From: Hordeum vulgare subsp. vulgare
Taxonomy: Eukaryota > Streptophyta > Magnoliopsida > Poales > Poaceae
DNA length: 64,000 nt
Direction of reading: 5' to 3'
Assembly (NCBI RefSeq): GCF_904849725.1
Contig: NC_058524.1
Span: forward strand, 509,624,263-509,688,262
The notes under the pieces are model-generated. The model saw nothing but the letters and a program-made list of their open reading frames with translations. It made no database searches and was not told the origin of the DNA. The position numbers and the translations under genes are program-made. Below, piece after piece: positions 55,302 through 64,000 of the stretch. Numbering within the stretch: the stretch's first letter is position 1; each line of letters starts with the position of its first letter.

Positions 55302-56360
55302 TTGCACAGTAATTCACCTAGAGCTGATATAGTTCATTCAGTTTTCAGTCCAGGGTCACCTCAGCATTGCAGGGACGGGGGTTACCGAGAGAATCAACAC
55401 AGAGACCAGGGGCGCAATCAGTTCGCTCCCCGTTCTCACCGTGATGACCGCCATCGGGTGCATTCTCCTCCAAGAAGTGGTTCCTATGTGTCCCGACACT
55501 ACAATGACACGTGCCCGTTTGGTAATGAGCGGAATCCTGGATTTGATGCGAGAAATGTACCCGCCCAGAGGAGGATTGAGAGGAGCACAGCTCACAGAGA
55601 TGGTTTCGATCGAGATCGTCCGAGTGGAAGTGGTACATGCAGTTTCTGGTCCCGAGTGCTTCAGTAGAGCAATCCGTTCTGCTGATATTCCCCCCAACTT
55701 CAGGTTAGCGGATGTGATTAGCAAGTTCACACGAGAATCCAAGCCTGAAACATGGCTTGACGACTACCGAGTGACTGTGTAGATTGGCGGAGGTAATGAC
55801 AGCGTCGACATGTAGCATTTGTCTCTGATGTTGGATGCTTCGACCAGGGTGTGGCTGAATCAGTTGGCTGCTTCTAGCATCTATTGCTGGGAGGATCTCA
55901 TCTGAGTGTTAATCAAAACATTTGAATGCACGTGCAAGCGTCTAGCCGATATGTCCGAGCTGCTGCTTTGCGTGCAGAAGTCAAACGAATCTTTGAGAGA
56001 TTACATTCAGCGGTGGACCACCCTTCATCACACGGTGGAGAATGTTTCTGAGCACCAGGCAGTCTATGCCTTCAAAGCTCGTGTCAGATACACAGAGTTG
56101 TAATTGAAGTTCGGTCATACAGGCGACATGTCCATGAGGAAGATGATGGAGATTGCTGCCTGATACGCCAACGGCAAAGAGGAAGACCTCATCCATAGCG
56201 GTAAAGGGAAATCAGTCGACAACGATGGTGGCAGCAATTCGAATCGGAAGCAGAAGCGCAAGGCTAATGGTTCCACTCGAGCAGAAGCAGCCGCCTTGGC
56301 GGCACAAGGAAAATTCAAGGGAAAGTCGAATGGACAGTTTCCCCCAAGAAGTCCAAGGGT
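55302..56360 (+). pseudogene. gag: Tat gag, frameshifted and with several stops
   Basis: The first part (55302-55660) is Arg/His/Asp-rich (RDGGYRENQHRDQ, RDDRHRVHSPP). A frameshift near 55650 moves to another frame. Capsid follows there: IPPNFRLADVISKF, ESKPETWLDDYRV, ASTRVWLNQLA, ADMSELLLCVQKSNESLRDYI, HQAVYAFKARVRY. Stops lie near 55780, 55813, 55903, 56101 and 56161. A Lys/Asn-rich tail follows (KQKRKANGS). It would form the particle shell and is inactive here. Confidence 0.82.
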
Positions 56361-56363
56361 GAG

Positions 56364-57230
56364 ATGGACGTTCTGGATCAGCCGTGTGTACTGCACACGA
56401 AGAAAGACGAAGATGACAATCTAATATTGCCTAAACACATCACTCGTCAATGCAGACTGTTGATCCAACAGTTTAAAGGGGATCAGTCGAGTGGAAAAGA
56501 TCCTGAAAAGGAGAACGATGAAGAAAAATATTATTTCCGAGAGGTTCAAGCAACCCTGATGATTTTTTCTGATGTAGAGAGAAGGAGTCGACTGAAGGTC
56601 ATCAATTGAGAAGTCAACATGGCAGTACCCTCCACCACCACATACCTCAAGTGGTCGCAGACCCCCATAACATTTGATTAGTCGGATCACCCAACTCTTG
56701 TCCCTACTCCTGGCCGACAGGCCCTGGTGGTTGATCCAGTTGTGGAAGGTGTTCGACTTCGGAAGGTCCTGATGGATGGAGGAAGTGGGCTGAATATATT
56801 GTATGCAAAAACTCTCAAGGGGATGGGCATTCTGATGTCCCAACTCAGCGAGAGCAACATCTAGTTTCACGGATTCATTCCTAGAAAGAAGGCCAAGTCA
56901 CTCGGCCAAATTGCATTGGATGTTGTTTTTGGCTCTGATAAAAACTTTCGCAAGGAGAACCTGACGTTCGAGGTGGTGGATTTCCAGAGTTCATATCATG
57001 CCATTCTGGGCCGTCCAGCCTATGATCATTTCATGGCATGACCATGTTACTTGTATCTGAAGATGAAGATGACATGACCCAAGGGAGTCTTCACAGCCAC
57101 AGGCAATCAACAGAGAGCCGAAGAGTGCTTGCAACAAGGCTCTAAAATTGTTGATCAACATTTGTGCTCCAAGAAGCCCGCTTCTAAGTCCACTTTTCAG
57201 TCGGCAAGCTAGGTCAAACTAGTGAACATC
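56364..57230 (+). pseudogene. Tat protease region, several stops
   Basis: After a Lys/Glu-rich linker, the aspartic protease is recognisable from VRLRKVLMDGGSGLNILYA (about 56752-56808), with D-G-G-S at the active site. HAILGRPAYDHF near 57000-57035 is the second motif. Stops lie near 56607, 56679, 56859 and 57036. Confidence 0.82.
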
Positions 57231-58200
57231 CACCCGATGGACCCCAATGCTGCTCTGACCAACATATCCACAACACTCGACAACAAATAGGAAGCGGAGC
57301 TCTTCCAATTCCTCCGTGAGAACTGGAACATCTTTGCATGGAAGCCTGATGACATGCCGGGTGTACCCAGGGAACTCGCTGAGCATTGACAGAGAGTGGA
57401 TCTGAAGGCAAAGCCTGTCAGAGAGCATTTGCATCGGTGCACAACAAAAAAGCAAAAAACAATCGGCCAGGAGGTGGCGCGACTCTTGGAGGCAAAGTTC
57501 ATACACAAGGTTTACCACTCGGGGTGGCTCGCGAATGTCGTCATGGTCCCCAAGAAGGACAAGTCCCTTCATATGTGTATCTATTTCAAGAACATCAATA
57601 AGGTCTGCCCGAAGGATCACTTTCCGCTCCCCGCATTGATCAAATTGTCGATTTGACTACGGGGTGTGAGCGTTAATATTTTCTTGATGCCTATTCTGGT
57701 TACCATCAGATCCGTCTGTTTGGCCCAGATGAAATAAAAATGGCCTTCATCACCTCTTTCAGGTGTTTTTGTTATATCACCATGCCTCTTGGTCTGAAGA
57801 ATTCTGGCGCACTTTCATGCGTATGATCCAGAAGTGCCTGCTCGATCAAATCAGTCGAAACATCGAAGCATACATGGATGATATTATGGTCAAGTCACGC
57901 AAAGGTTCCAACGTGTTGACTGACCTAGTAGAGACATTCGGCAACCTGAGGAAGTATGACATCAACCTGAACCCAGCTAAGTGCACTTTCGGAATCCGAG
58001 GCGGCAAGTTACTCGGTTTCCTCGTTACTGAACGTGGGATCGATGTTAACCCCGAGAAGATCGGCGCCATTGTCCAGATGCAAAGCCCCATGCGAGTGCA
58101 CGATGTCCAGAAACTCACAAGCTGTCTGGCAGCGTTGAGTCGGTTCATCTCTCGCCTCGGTGAGAAGGCATTGCCTTTATACCGAGTGATGAAAAATCTG
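57231..58200 (+). pseudogene. pol: Tat reverse transcriptase, stops and a frameshift
   Basis: Landmarks: HSGWLANVVMVPKKD near 57520-57560, CIYFKNINKVCPKDHFPLP near 57578-57634, a frameshift near 57650-57760, then ITMPLGLKN and ATFMRMIQKCLL, and the catalytic YMDDIMVKS near 57869-57895. A thumb-like ISRLGEKALPLYRVM follows. The frame changes again at about 58200 before RNase H. Confidence 0.9.
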
Positions 58201-58202
58201 AT

Positions 58203-58721
58203 GTGTTCGAGTGGAATGACGAGGCAAAAGCAGCGTTTGTCGAGCTCAAAGCTCTGCTTTCCACCCAGTCGGTGCTTGCTGCTCCACACAGCAAAGAACC
58301 TCTGCTCTTATACATCGCAACTACCAATCAGGTCGTCAGCACGGTTCTGACCGTCGAACGAGAAGAAGAAGGCAAAGCCTACAAGGTCCAATGCCCAGCA
58401 TATTACATCTCTGAAGTATTGACCCCTTTGAAGAAAAGTTATCCTCATTATCAGAAGCTCCTTTATGGAATATACTTGTCAGCGAAGAAGGTGGCGCATT
58501 ACTTCCAAGATCATTCTATATCAGTCGTTAGCGACGCTCCAGTGTCAGAGATTCTTCACAATCGAGACGTATCAGGTCGTGTGGCTAAATGGGCCATTGA
58601 GCTGTTATATTTTGACATCAAATTCGAGGCAAAGAAAGCTATCAAGTCTCAAGCCCTTGCTGATTTCATGGCCGAGTGGGTGGAACAACATCAACCAACT
58701 CAAATTCACTTGGCACACTAG
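58203..58721 (+). pseudogene. pol: Tat retroviral-type RNase H
   Basis: This open frame of about 170 codons includes FEWNDEAKAAFVELK (tail of RT), LLLYIATTNQVVSTVL, YPHYQKLLYGIYLSAKK and ALADFMAEWVE. The ends of such domains in Tat elements are often catalytically degenerate; LYIATT replaces the usual Asp-containing start. A TAG at 58719-58721 separates it from the next RNase H in the same frame. Confidence 0.85.
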
Positions 58722-58724
58722 ACT

Positions 58725-59432
58725 GTGTTCTTCAATGGCTCCCAAATGTTGAATGGGTCCGATGCTGGTGTGGTATTGGTGTACCCAAAAGGTGACAAGC
58801 TCAACTACGTTCTCCAGATTCATTTTGATTCCTCCAACAATGAGGCTGAATATGAAGCCCTCCTTTACGGGTTGCGTATGGCCATATCACTCGGCGTCCG
58901 ATGTCTGATGGTATACGGCGACTCAGATTTGGTGGTCAATCAAGTGATGAAGGAATGGGATGTCAGGAACCCCGCCATGACTAGATACTGCAATGTAGTA
59001 AGGAAACTTGAGAAGAAGTTTGAAGGTTTGGAGATCCATCATGTTCCCCGACTGAAATACCAAGGAGCTGATGAACTGGCCAAGATTGGATCCACTCGAA
59101 AACCTGTCCCCAACAATGTGTTCCTGGAGCAGTTGTGTACTCCTTCGGTGCAAGAGGATCCTTTCACTGAAGAGCCCCCACAACCGATTAACACCTCCAA
59201 TCTGGCTGAGATTGACGTCCCAGCAGTGGTTAATTTAGTTATGGAAATCCTGGTAATCACACCCGAGTGGACAGTACCATACATTGCATACATCCTGAGA
59301 AGAGAACTCCTTGAAGACAAATCTGAAGCTAAGAAGATTGTCCGCAGATCGAAGGCTTTTACTGTGATGGGCGATCACCTGTACGGAGAAAGTGTTACCG
59401 ACGTAGCTCAACGGTGCATCTCCCCTGAATAG
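58725..59432 (+). pseudogene. second, archaeal-type RNase H (aRNH) and linker, catalytic Asp changed
   Basis: It starts VFFNGSQMLNGSDAGVVL, followed by SSNNEAEYEALLYGLR, VYGDSDLVVNQV and HVPRLKYQGADELAKI. Positions match the Asp-Glu-Asp-Asp layout of archaeal/plant-type RNase H, except that the first catalytic Asp (FFDGS in the family) reads Asn here. This extra domain is the hallmark of Tat elements, where it is thought to compensate for the weak original RNase H. The linker continues toward the integrase. It ends at a TAG at 59430-59432. Confidence 0.88.
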
Positions 59433-60498
59433 GGTCGACTGATCCTAGAAGAAATCCACTCGGGGACCTGTGGCCATCATGCGTCCTCTCGGACCATTTT
59501 TGCCAAAGCATACCGAGTTGAGTTCTTCTAGCCGCGTGGTAATGAGATGGCCAAAGGTATCGTTGATCACTCTGAAGGTTGCTAATTTTATTCCAACTTG
59601 TCTCACAAGGTTGCGTCTCCCTTGAAGGCCACCCCACTCGTTTGGCCATTTGTTGTTTAGGGTTTGGATATGGTCGGCCCCTTCCGAACAGGTCAGAGTG
59701 GATTTACACACTTGCTTGTTGAAGTCGACAAGTTTACTAAATGGATTGAAGCTAAGCCAATAAAGAAGTTGGACTCGTGCACCGCCGTCAAGTTCATGAG
59801 AGAAGTAACATTTCGGTATGGATTTCCTCACAGCATCATAACAGACAATTGCTCTAACATCGATTCAGAAGAGTTCAGGCACTTTTGCTCTGCTCAACGC
59901 ACTCGGGTGGATTACGCGTCCATCGCACAACCGCAAACCAATGGACAAGTTGAGCGGGCAAACAGCCTTATCCTTCAAGGGCTGAAACCACGACTCATGC
60001 GGGACATGGAGCATGCAGCTAGAGCCTAGGTAACTGAATTGCCATCTGTTTTGTGGGGCTTGAGAACAACCCCTAACCAGTCAACTGGACGCACACCCTT
60101 CTTCCTGCTGTATGGAGCTAAAGCTGCCTTGCCGAGTGATATCCTTCATAATTATCCCCCTGTGGATATATACTCGAAAGCTGAAGCCGAACAGGCGTGT
60201 CAAGACGGAGTGGATCTCTTGGAAGAAGAGCGTGAGATGGCCTTAATTCAGTGGACTGCGTATCAACAGGTTCTTCGTCGCTTCCATGCAACATGTCAGG
60301 AGTCGAGCGTTCCACGCAGGCGATCTAGTGCTCCGAGTGGATCAACAGAGACCTCACAAGCTAGCCCCCACGTGGGAAGGACCATTCATAATCCCCAAGG
60401 TACTGAACAATGGAGCTTATCATCTCTACAACCTCAAGAAGAGAGCCGGCGAACCCCGAGCTTGGAATGCAGACCTACTCCAACGTTTTTATGCTTGA
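59433..60498 (+). pseudogene. pol: Tat integrase, several stops and one frameshift
   Basis: The N-terminal zinc region is decayed (HSGTCGHHASSRTIF, stops near 59529, 59583, 59658). The core begins GLDMVGPFRTGQSG (first Asp near 59670), then IITDNCSNI (second Asp near 59840) and NGQVERANSLILQGL (Glu near 59954), so the D,D,E residues are present. A stop near 60027 and a frameshift near 60285 follow. The tail FHAGDLVLRVDQQ...GPFIIPKVLNNGAYHL ends at TGA 60496-60498. No chromodomain is visible, as expected for Tat. Confidence 0.88.
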
Positions 60499-60574
60499 CA
60501 ACCAGTTGGATTGATGTAATAAGAGAGTTTACTGAAGAATGTTGCTTGTCGAAGTCATAATTTCTACAATTTGT

Positions 60575-61565
60575 GTCGATTCCGATCGAGCAGTTTCACA
60601 CCCAGAACTACCCCGAGTGAAGAGCAATCCTCTCACTCGGGGGCTTAGCTGCGAACATGTTTTTGCCTAAGTTAAAAACCCTTCCGAGTGAATAGCAACC
60701 TATTCACTCAAACGCTTAGCTGTGAATCAGTCTTCGCCTAAGTATAGAAACTACTCCGAGTGAAGAGCAATCCTCTCACTCGGGGGCTTAGCTGCGAACA
60801 TGTTTTCACCTAAGTTAAAAACCCTTCCGAGTGAATAGCAACCTATTCACTCGGTTGCTTAGGTGCGAATCAGTCTTCGCCTAAGTATAGAATATACTCA
60901 GAGTGAAGAGAAATCCTCTCACTCGGGGGCTTAGCTGCGAACATGTTTTCGCCTAAGTTAAAAACCCTTCTGAGTGAATAGCAACCTATTCACCCGGATG
61001 CTTAGCTGTGAATCAGTCTTCGCCTAAGTATAGAAAATACTTCGAGTGAAGAGAAATCTTCTCACTCAGGGGCTTAGCTACGAACATGTTTTCGCTTAAG
61101 TTAAAAACCCTTCCGAGTAAATAAAAATCTATTCACTCGAATGCTTAGCTGCGAATCAGTCTTTGCCTAAGTATTGAAAATACTCCGAGTGAGGAGCAAT
61201 CCTCTCACTCGGGGGCTTAGCTGCGAACATGTTTTCGCTTAAGTTAAAAACCCTTCCGAGTGAATAACAATCTATTCACTCAGATGCTCAGCTGCAAATC
61301 AGTCTTCGCCTAAGTATAAAAACTACTCCGAGCAAAGAGAAATACTCTCACACGAGGGCTTAGGTGTGAACATGTTTTCGCCTAGGTTAAAATACCATCC
61401 GAGTGAACAACAACCTATTCACCCGGATGCTTAACTGCAAACAAGTCTTCGCCTAAGTACGTCATATACATCGAGTGAAGGGCAATCCTTTCACTCGGGA
61501 ACTTAGCCGCGAATCAATCGCCTAAGTTAAAAAACTTTCTGAATGAATAGTAACCTATTCACTCG
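60575..61565 (+). repeat. 143-bp tandem array of paired hairpins, about seven copies
   Basis: GAGTGA-type anchors occur at 60615, 60758, 60901, 61044, 61187, 61330 and 61473, exactly 143 bp apart each time. Each unit is two related ~71-bp halves. The second half holds CCGAGTGAATAG-CAAC-CTATTCACTCGG, a 12-bp perfect stem in the best copy (60827). The first half holds CCGAGTGAAGAG...CTCTCACTCGG with one bulge. GCTTAGCTGCGAA and TTTTCGCCTAAGT flank each hairpin. Confidence 0.95.
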
Positions 61566-61746
61566 AGAACATTCAAAAATCGAATAAACTCCAAATGCAG
61601 ATAATTCAATGGAATCTAGCATGGGTGAAAAGTCGTCCATGTCGATGAAAGGTACTCGGGTTCAACACCCGAACGAAGTTTTAACGATACAGTGACACTC
61701 AGCATACCGAGTCGAATTAAAGTTTGGAATTGATCATAGTTTCATC

Positions 61747-62227
61747 TCAAGGCTCACCAGGACTTGTAGGCTCGACGAAGGTATCAAGGTCGATCCCATC
61801 AGCAATGCGAGTCGTCACATTTATGAAGGTCTCCATGAAATCTTCAAAATAGAGCTTCTTCGTATTCGCCACCTGGAGTGCCTTCAGCGTGTCTTCTCTT
61901 GCTTCCTTACAATGGACTATGACGAGTGAAAGGGTCATATCGGCTCCGCATCGCGCAGCAGACTTCTTCCACGCCTACACCCTGTCGGGAATTTGACCTA
62001 GGCGGCTCATCATAGCCTCCAGATCAGTGTGGAAAGTGTCTTCAGGACACAACTCCTTGTCAATCTTCCCCACCACAGCTCGCAGTCGAGCAATGTATCA
62101 CTGGACCTTCAAGAGGCGAGCGTTGAGACGAAACATATCTACACCCATGGCATCTGGAACAGGTGACTTGGAGGGGTCCAGTTACGGCTCCACCTCTTTG
62201 GTCTCATGTCAAAATCTAGGCAGAATT
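61747..62227 (-). pseudogene. last exon of the Tat antisense ORF
   Basis: Minus strand. The acceptor CTCGCGCAG lies just before 62227 and the stop TGA is at 61747-61749. In between are MFRLNARLLKVQ, an in-frame stop, RLRAVVGKIDKEL, MMSRLGQIPDRV, a stop, and an open tail (CGADMTLSLVIVHCKEA, ATRIADGIDLDTF-like end). Open at the end but broken by at least four stops. This protein type is widespread in grass Tat elements; its role is unknown. Confidence 0.65.
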
Positions 62228-62304
62228 CTGCGCGAGGGAAAAATTGGTCAGTCACAATTCATTCGGTAAAGTTCGAGATGATTCAGTCGGTGAAGGAAGC
62301 ATAC

Positions 62305-62628
62305 CAGTAAGCGTCGCGAGCATCTTGGTCAGGAAGTCGTTTAGAAACTTTTCCATGGAGTTTCCCCTTTTCGCCATTTGATCAAGCTTTTTCCGCATTC
62401 GAGTCGTTCTTTCTTCAACTTCGTGGTTTCTTCTTCCAACTTACTAAGGTCCAAGAGCTTCTTCTCAGTAGCCTCGGACTTCTCCTTAACCTCTACAAGG
62501 ACTTTGTCCTTCTCTTTGAGTATTTCCTTCAAGGCATCAAAGTCATTGGTCTTCACCTCCAAATCCAGCTGAAGCTGGTTCTTCTGTGATTCCAACTTGG
62601 TGTACTTAGATCCAATCTCACAAGCTTT
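62305..62628 (-). pseudogene. coiled-coil exon of the Tat antisense ORF, frameshifted
   Basis: Minus strand. Acceptor CGTTTTTCAG before 62628, donor CTTACTG|GTATGC after 62305, so the exon is 324 bp. It encodes KACEIGSKYTKLESQKNQLQ and a long Lys/Glu heptad coil. A frameshift near 62400 diverts the frame to a stop at 62341; the other frame (RMRKKLDQMAKRG, then EKFLNDFLTKMLATLT) continues to the donor. Confidence 0.65.
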
Positions 62629-62789
62629 CTGAAAAACGAAGGTAATAATATAGTCGACACTAGCATTTTTTCTACTTCCGAGTGGAGAAATACAGTTCAA
62701 TCGACCAAATAGCGGCCCGCCGCACCCACCCAACAAAGTTCTTAAGACTAATGCCCTTCGTAAACGATCGACATTAGTCTCGAGGACTA

Positions 62790-63112
62790 CGCCCAGTGGG
62801 TGCACTTAGCGTGCCCCCACTAGATACAAAACCACTCGACCAGGTCCATCCTAGCCGAGCCACGAAACAGAAACAGAGCGTGTTTTCCAATTAGAACCCT
62901 GCCGAGGCAAGCACTCGACATCGGTCTCAGGGACTACACCCAGTGGGTGCACTCAGTGTTCCCCCACTGGATACAAAACCACTCGACCAGGTCTATCCTG
63001 GCCGAGTCAAAAACGAAGAATAACACTTCAAATCAGACCCCTGCCGATGCAAACATTCGATAGCGGTCTCGGGGACTATACCAAGTGGGTTCACTCAGCG
63101 TGCCCCCACTAG
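62790..63112 (+). repeat. about 145-bp repeat, 2.5 copies, within an antisense-ORF intron
   Basis: CCAGTGGGTGCACT...CCCCCACT(A/G)GATACAAAACCACTCGACCAGG recurs with anchors at 62821, 62968 and 63110 (spacing 147 and 142). Each unit can fold through CCAGTGGG with CCCCACTGG. Confidence 0.8.
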
Positions 63113-63160
63113 AATAGAGACAAATAACCACACAACATGCCCCCCGTGGGTGTATAAGAA

Positions 63161-63228
63161 AGATTGACAAGACTCAATCGAAAAGCAAGATTGACAAGAC
63201 TCAATCGGAAAGCAAGATTGACACTCGG
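63161..63228 (+). repeat. 27-bp tandem repeat, 2.5 copies
   Basis: AGATTGACAAGACTCAATCG plus AAAAGCA or GAAAGCA, with starts at 63161, 63188 and 63215. Confidence 0.85.
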
Positions 63229-63261
63229 ATGTTCGCTTGAAGCACCGAACCGGCATCGTAT

Positions 63262-64000
63262 GCTAACTTACTTGCTTCGTACGCCTCTCTGGTCCACTAC
63301 ATCATCAGTCCGGCTTGAATCATAGCTTCTTTCGGGGCTCCAGTTTGATCCTCTGGGACATGTTGCATACAATATGCAAGCGTTGAAGGAGTCGGTATCG
63401 CAGTAGTGGTAACGAGTGTTACCGGAGGAGGCGTAGTCGGCATAGTTGTCATAATAGTTGAACCATTCGGAGGAGCTGTAATCAGAGCAGTCAAACTGGC
63501 TAGAGGAACACTCGACATAGGCGCTGCAGGCATGACCTAAGTTTGTTCCATAGCCGTACGCAGCGGTTCTTGCTCATCATCCAAGAGAATGACGTCTGTG
63601 GTTGTCAATTGACAGTGTCGGTTAGTTCGGTCGATGGATTCAATCTAGAAAACAGAGTAAAACAAATACTAATCATACCTTGCTGAGGAGTATGCATATC
63701 CACGACGTTCAAGTCCATGGGATCTTCTTCGGCCCCAACAGGCGTTGTCACCGAGGTAGCAGCTCTAGCAAGTCAATTTCACTCTGTCGTTAGAGACACA
63801 GAAAGTGACAATAACAAAACAAACAAAGAGGCAAATACTCATGTTGAAGCAACATGCACAACAATTCTCATCTGAGGCAGGGCCTTCCGAGGCTAGGAGC
63901 ATCAGGCTTTGGTTGCTTGGCAGCTTTTCTGTAGAGTCAGTCACAACAGCTCTGTCGCGCTTCACGTTCCTGCTGCTGGATGCTAAGGTCTTGCTTGGAG
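63262..64000 (-). pseudogene. upstream exons of the Tat antisense ORF, partial
   Basis: Minus-strand open pieces at 63297-63533 (Thr/Pro/Ala-rich, with PEDQTGAPKEAMIQAG) and 63765-63965 are compatible with the low-complexity middle of the antisense ORF. Exon borders are not certain and the 5' end lies beyond the window. Confidence 0.45.

Larger units (their letters stand above)
54851..64000 (+). mobile_element. Tat-lineage Ty3/gypsy element, decayed, both LTRs outside or lost
   Basis: Order on +: gag, protease, RT, RNase H, a second (archaeal-type) RNase H, integrase, a 143-bp tandem array, and an antisense ORF with introns. Dual RNase H, an antisense ORF and a repeat-rich 3' region are established marks of the Tat lineage. 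The left end is cut by the F LTR without primer site or LTR; the right end runs off the window. Many stops and frameshifts indicate an old copy. Confidence 0.9.

Noticed and set aside
60575..61565. CRISPR-like array of palindromic repeats
   Set aside because: The whole 143-bp unit is repeated, not just short repeats with unique spacers; it lies in a Tat retrotransposon 3' region.

Overview
This is intergenic DNA from a large, repeat-rich grass genome. The LTR termini (TGATACGTC...), the tRNA-Asp and initiator-tRNA-Met primer sites and the dense nesting point to a Triticeae plant (wheat, Aegilops, barley or rye). That attribution rests on family recognition, not a database search. I see no host gene, rRNA, tRNA or CRISPR. 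Essentially the whole window is Ty3/gypsy LTR retrotransposon, in three lineages: Athila-like, chromovirus (Tekay-like) and Tat.

Left and middle (1-44959): the oldest visible layer is a non-autonomous chromovirus on the + strand. It has a partial 5' LTR (12537-13167), an initiator-Met primer site, a mostly non-coding interior that keeps only the integrase tail plus chromodomain (40361-40801), and a 4.1-kb 3' LTR (40840-44959). Three insertions interrupt it. (a) An Athila-type element sits in its 5' LTR (8282-12536, duplicated target GACCT) and is itself split by a second Athila-type gag-pol element (1-8281, target GGTCC). (b) A minus-strand, gag-only element at 14743-28344 is arranged LTR-interior-LTR-interior-LTR and flanked once by CATCA. 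(c) A complete Athila-type element lacking reverse transcriptase and integrase lies at 30068-39501, flanked by CTTAT.

Right (44960-64000): a decayed antisense-ORF fragment of one Tat element (45205-46250) is followed by two copies of one Athila-like LTR family in inverted arrangement (D, 46797-52128, +; F, 52129-54850, -). These share LTR and leader but carry different first ORFs. The rest is a Tat element on the + strand: gag, protease, RT, RNase H, a second archaeal-type RNase H, integrase, a 143-bp hairpin minisatellite, and an antisense intron-containing ORF. Every coding region is broken except the short chromodomain ORF.

The strongest non-coding signals are RNA-like structures. One is a stem-loop with an (A/G)GGA-type loop and changing, still-paired arms, just 5' of the polypurine tract in every 3' end visible. 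Another is a three-tier GC-rich stem-loop in seven places with different but paired outer arms. Internal polypurine tracts recur inside or beside hairpins, and LTR-like promoter/leader segments lie upstream of the third ORF in the Athila-type elements.
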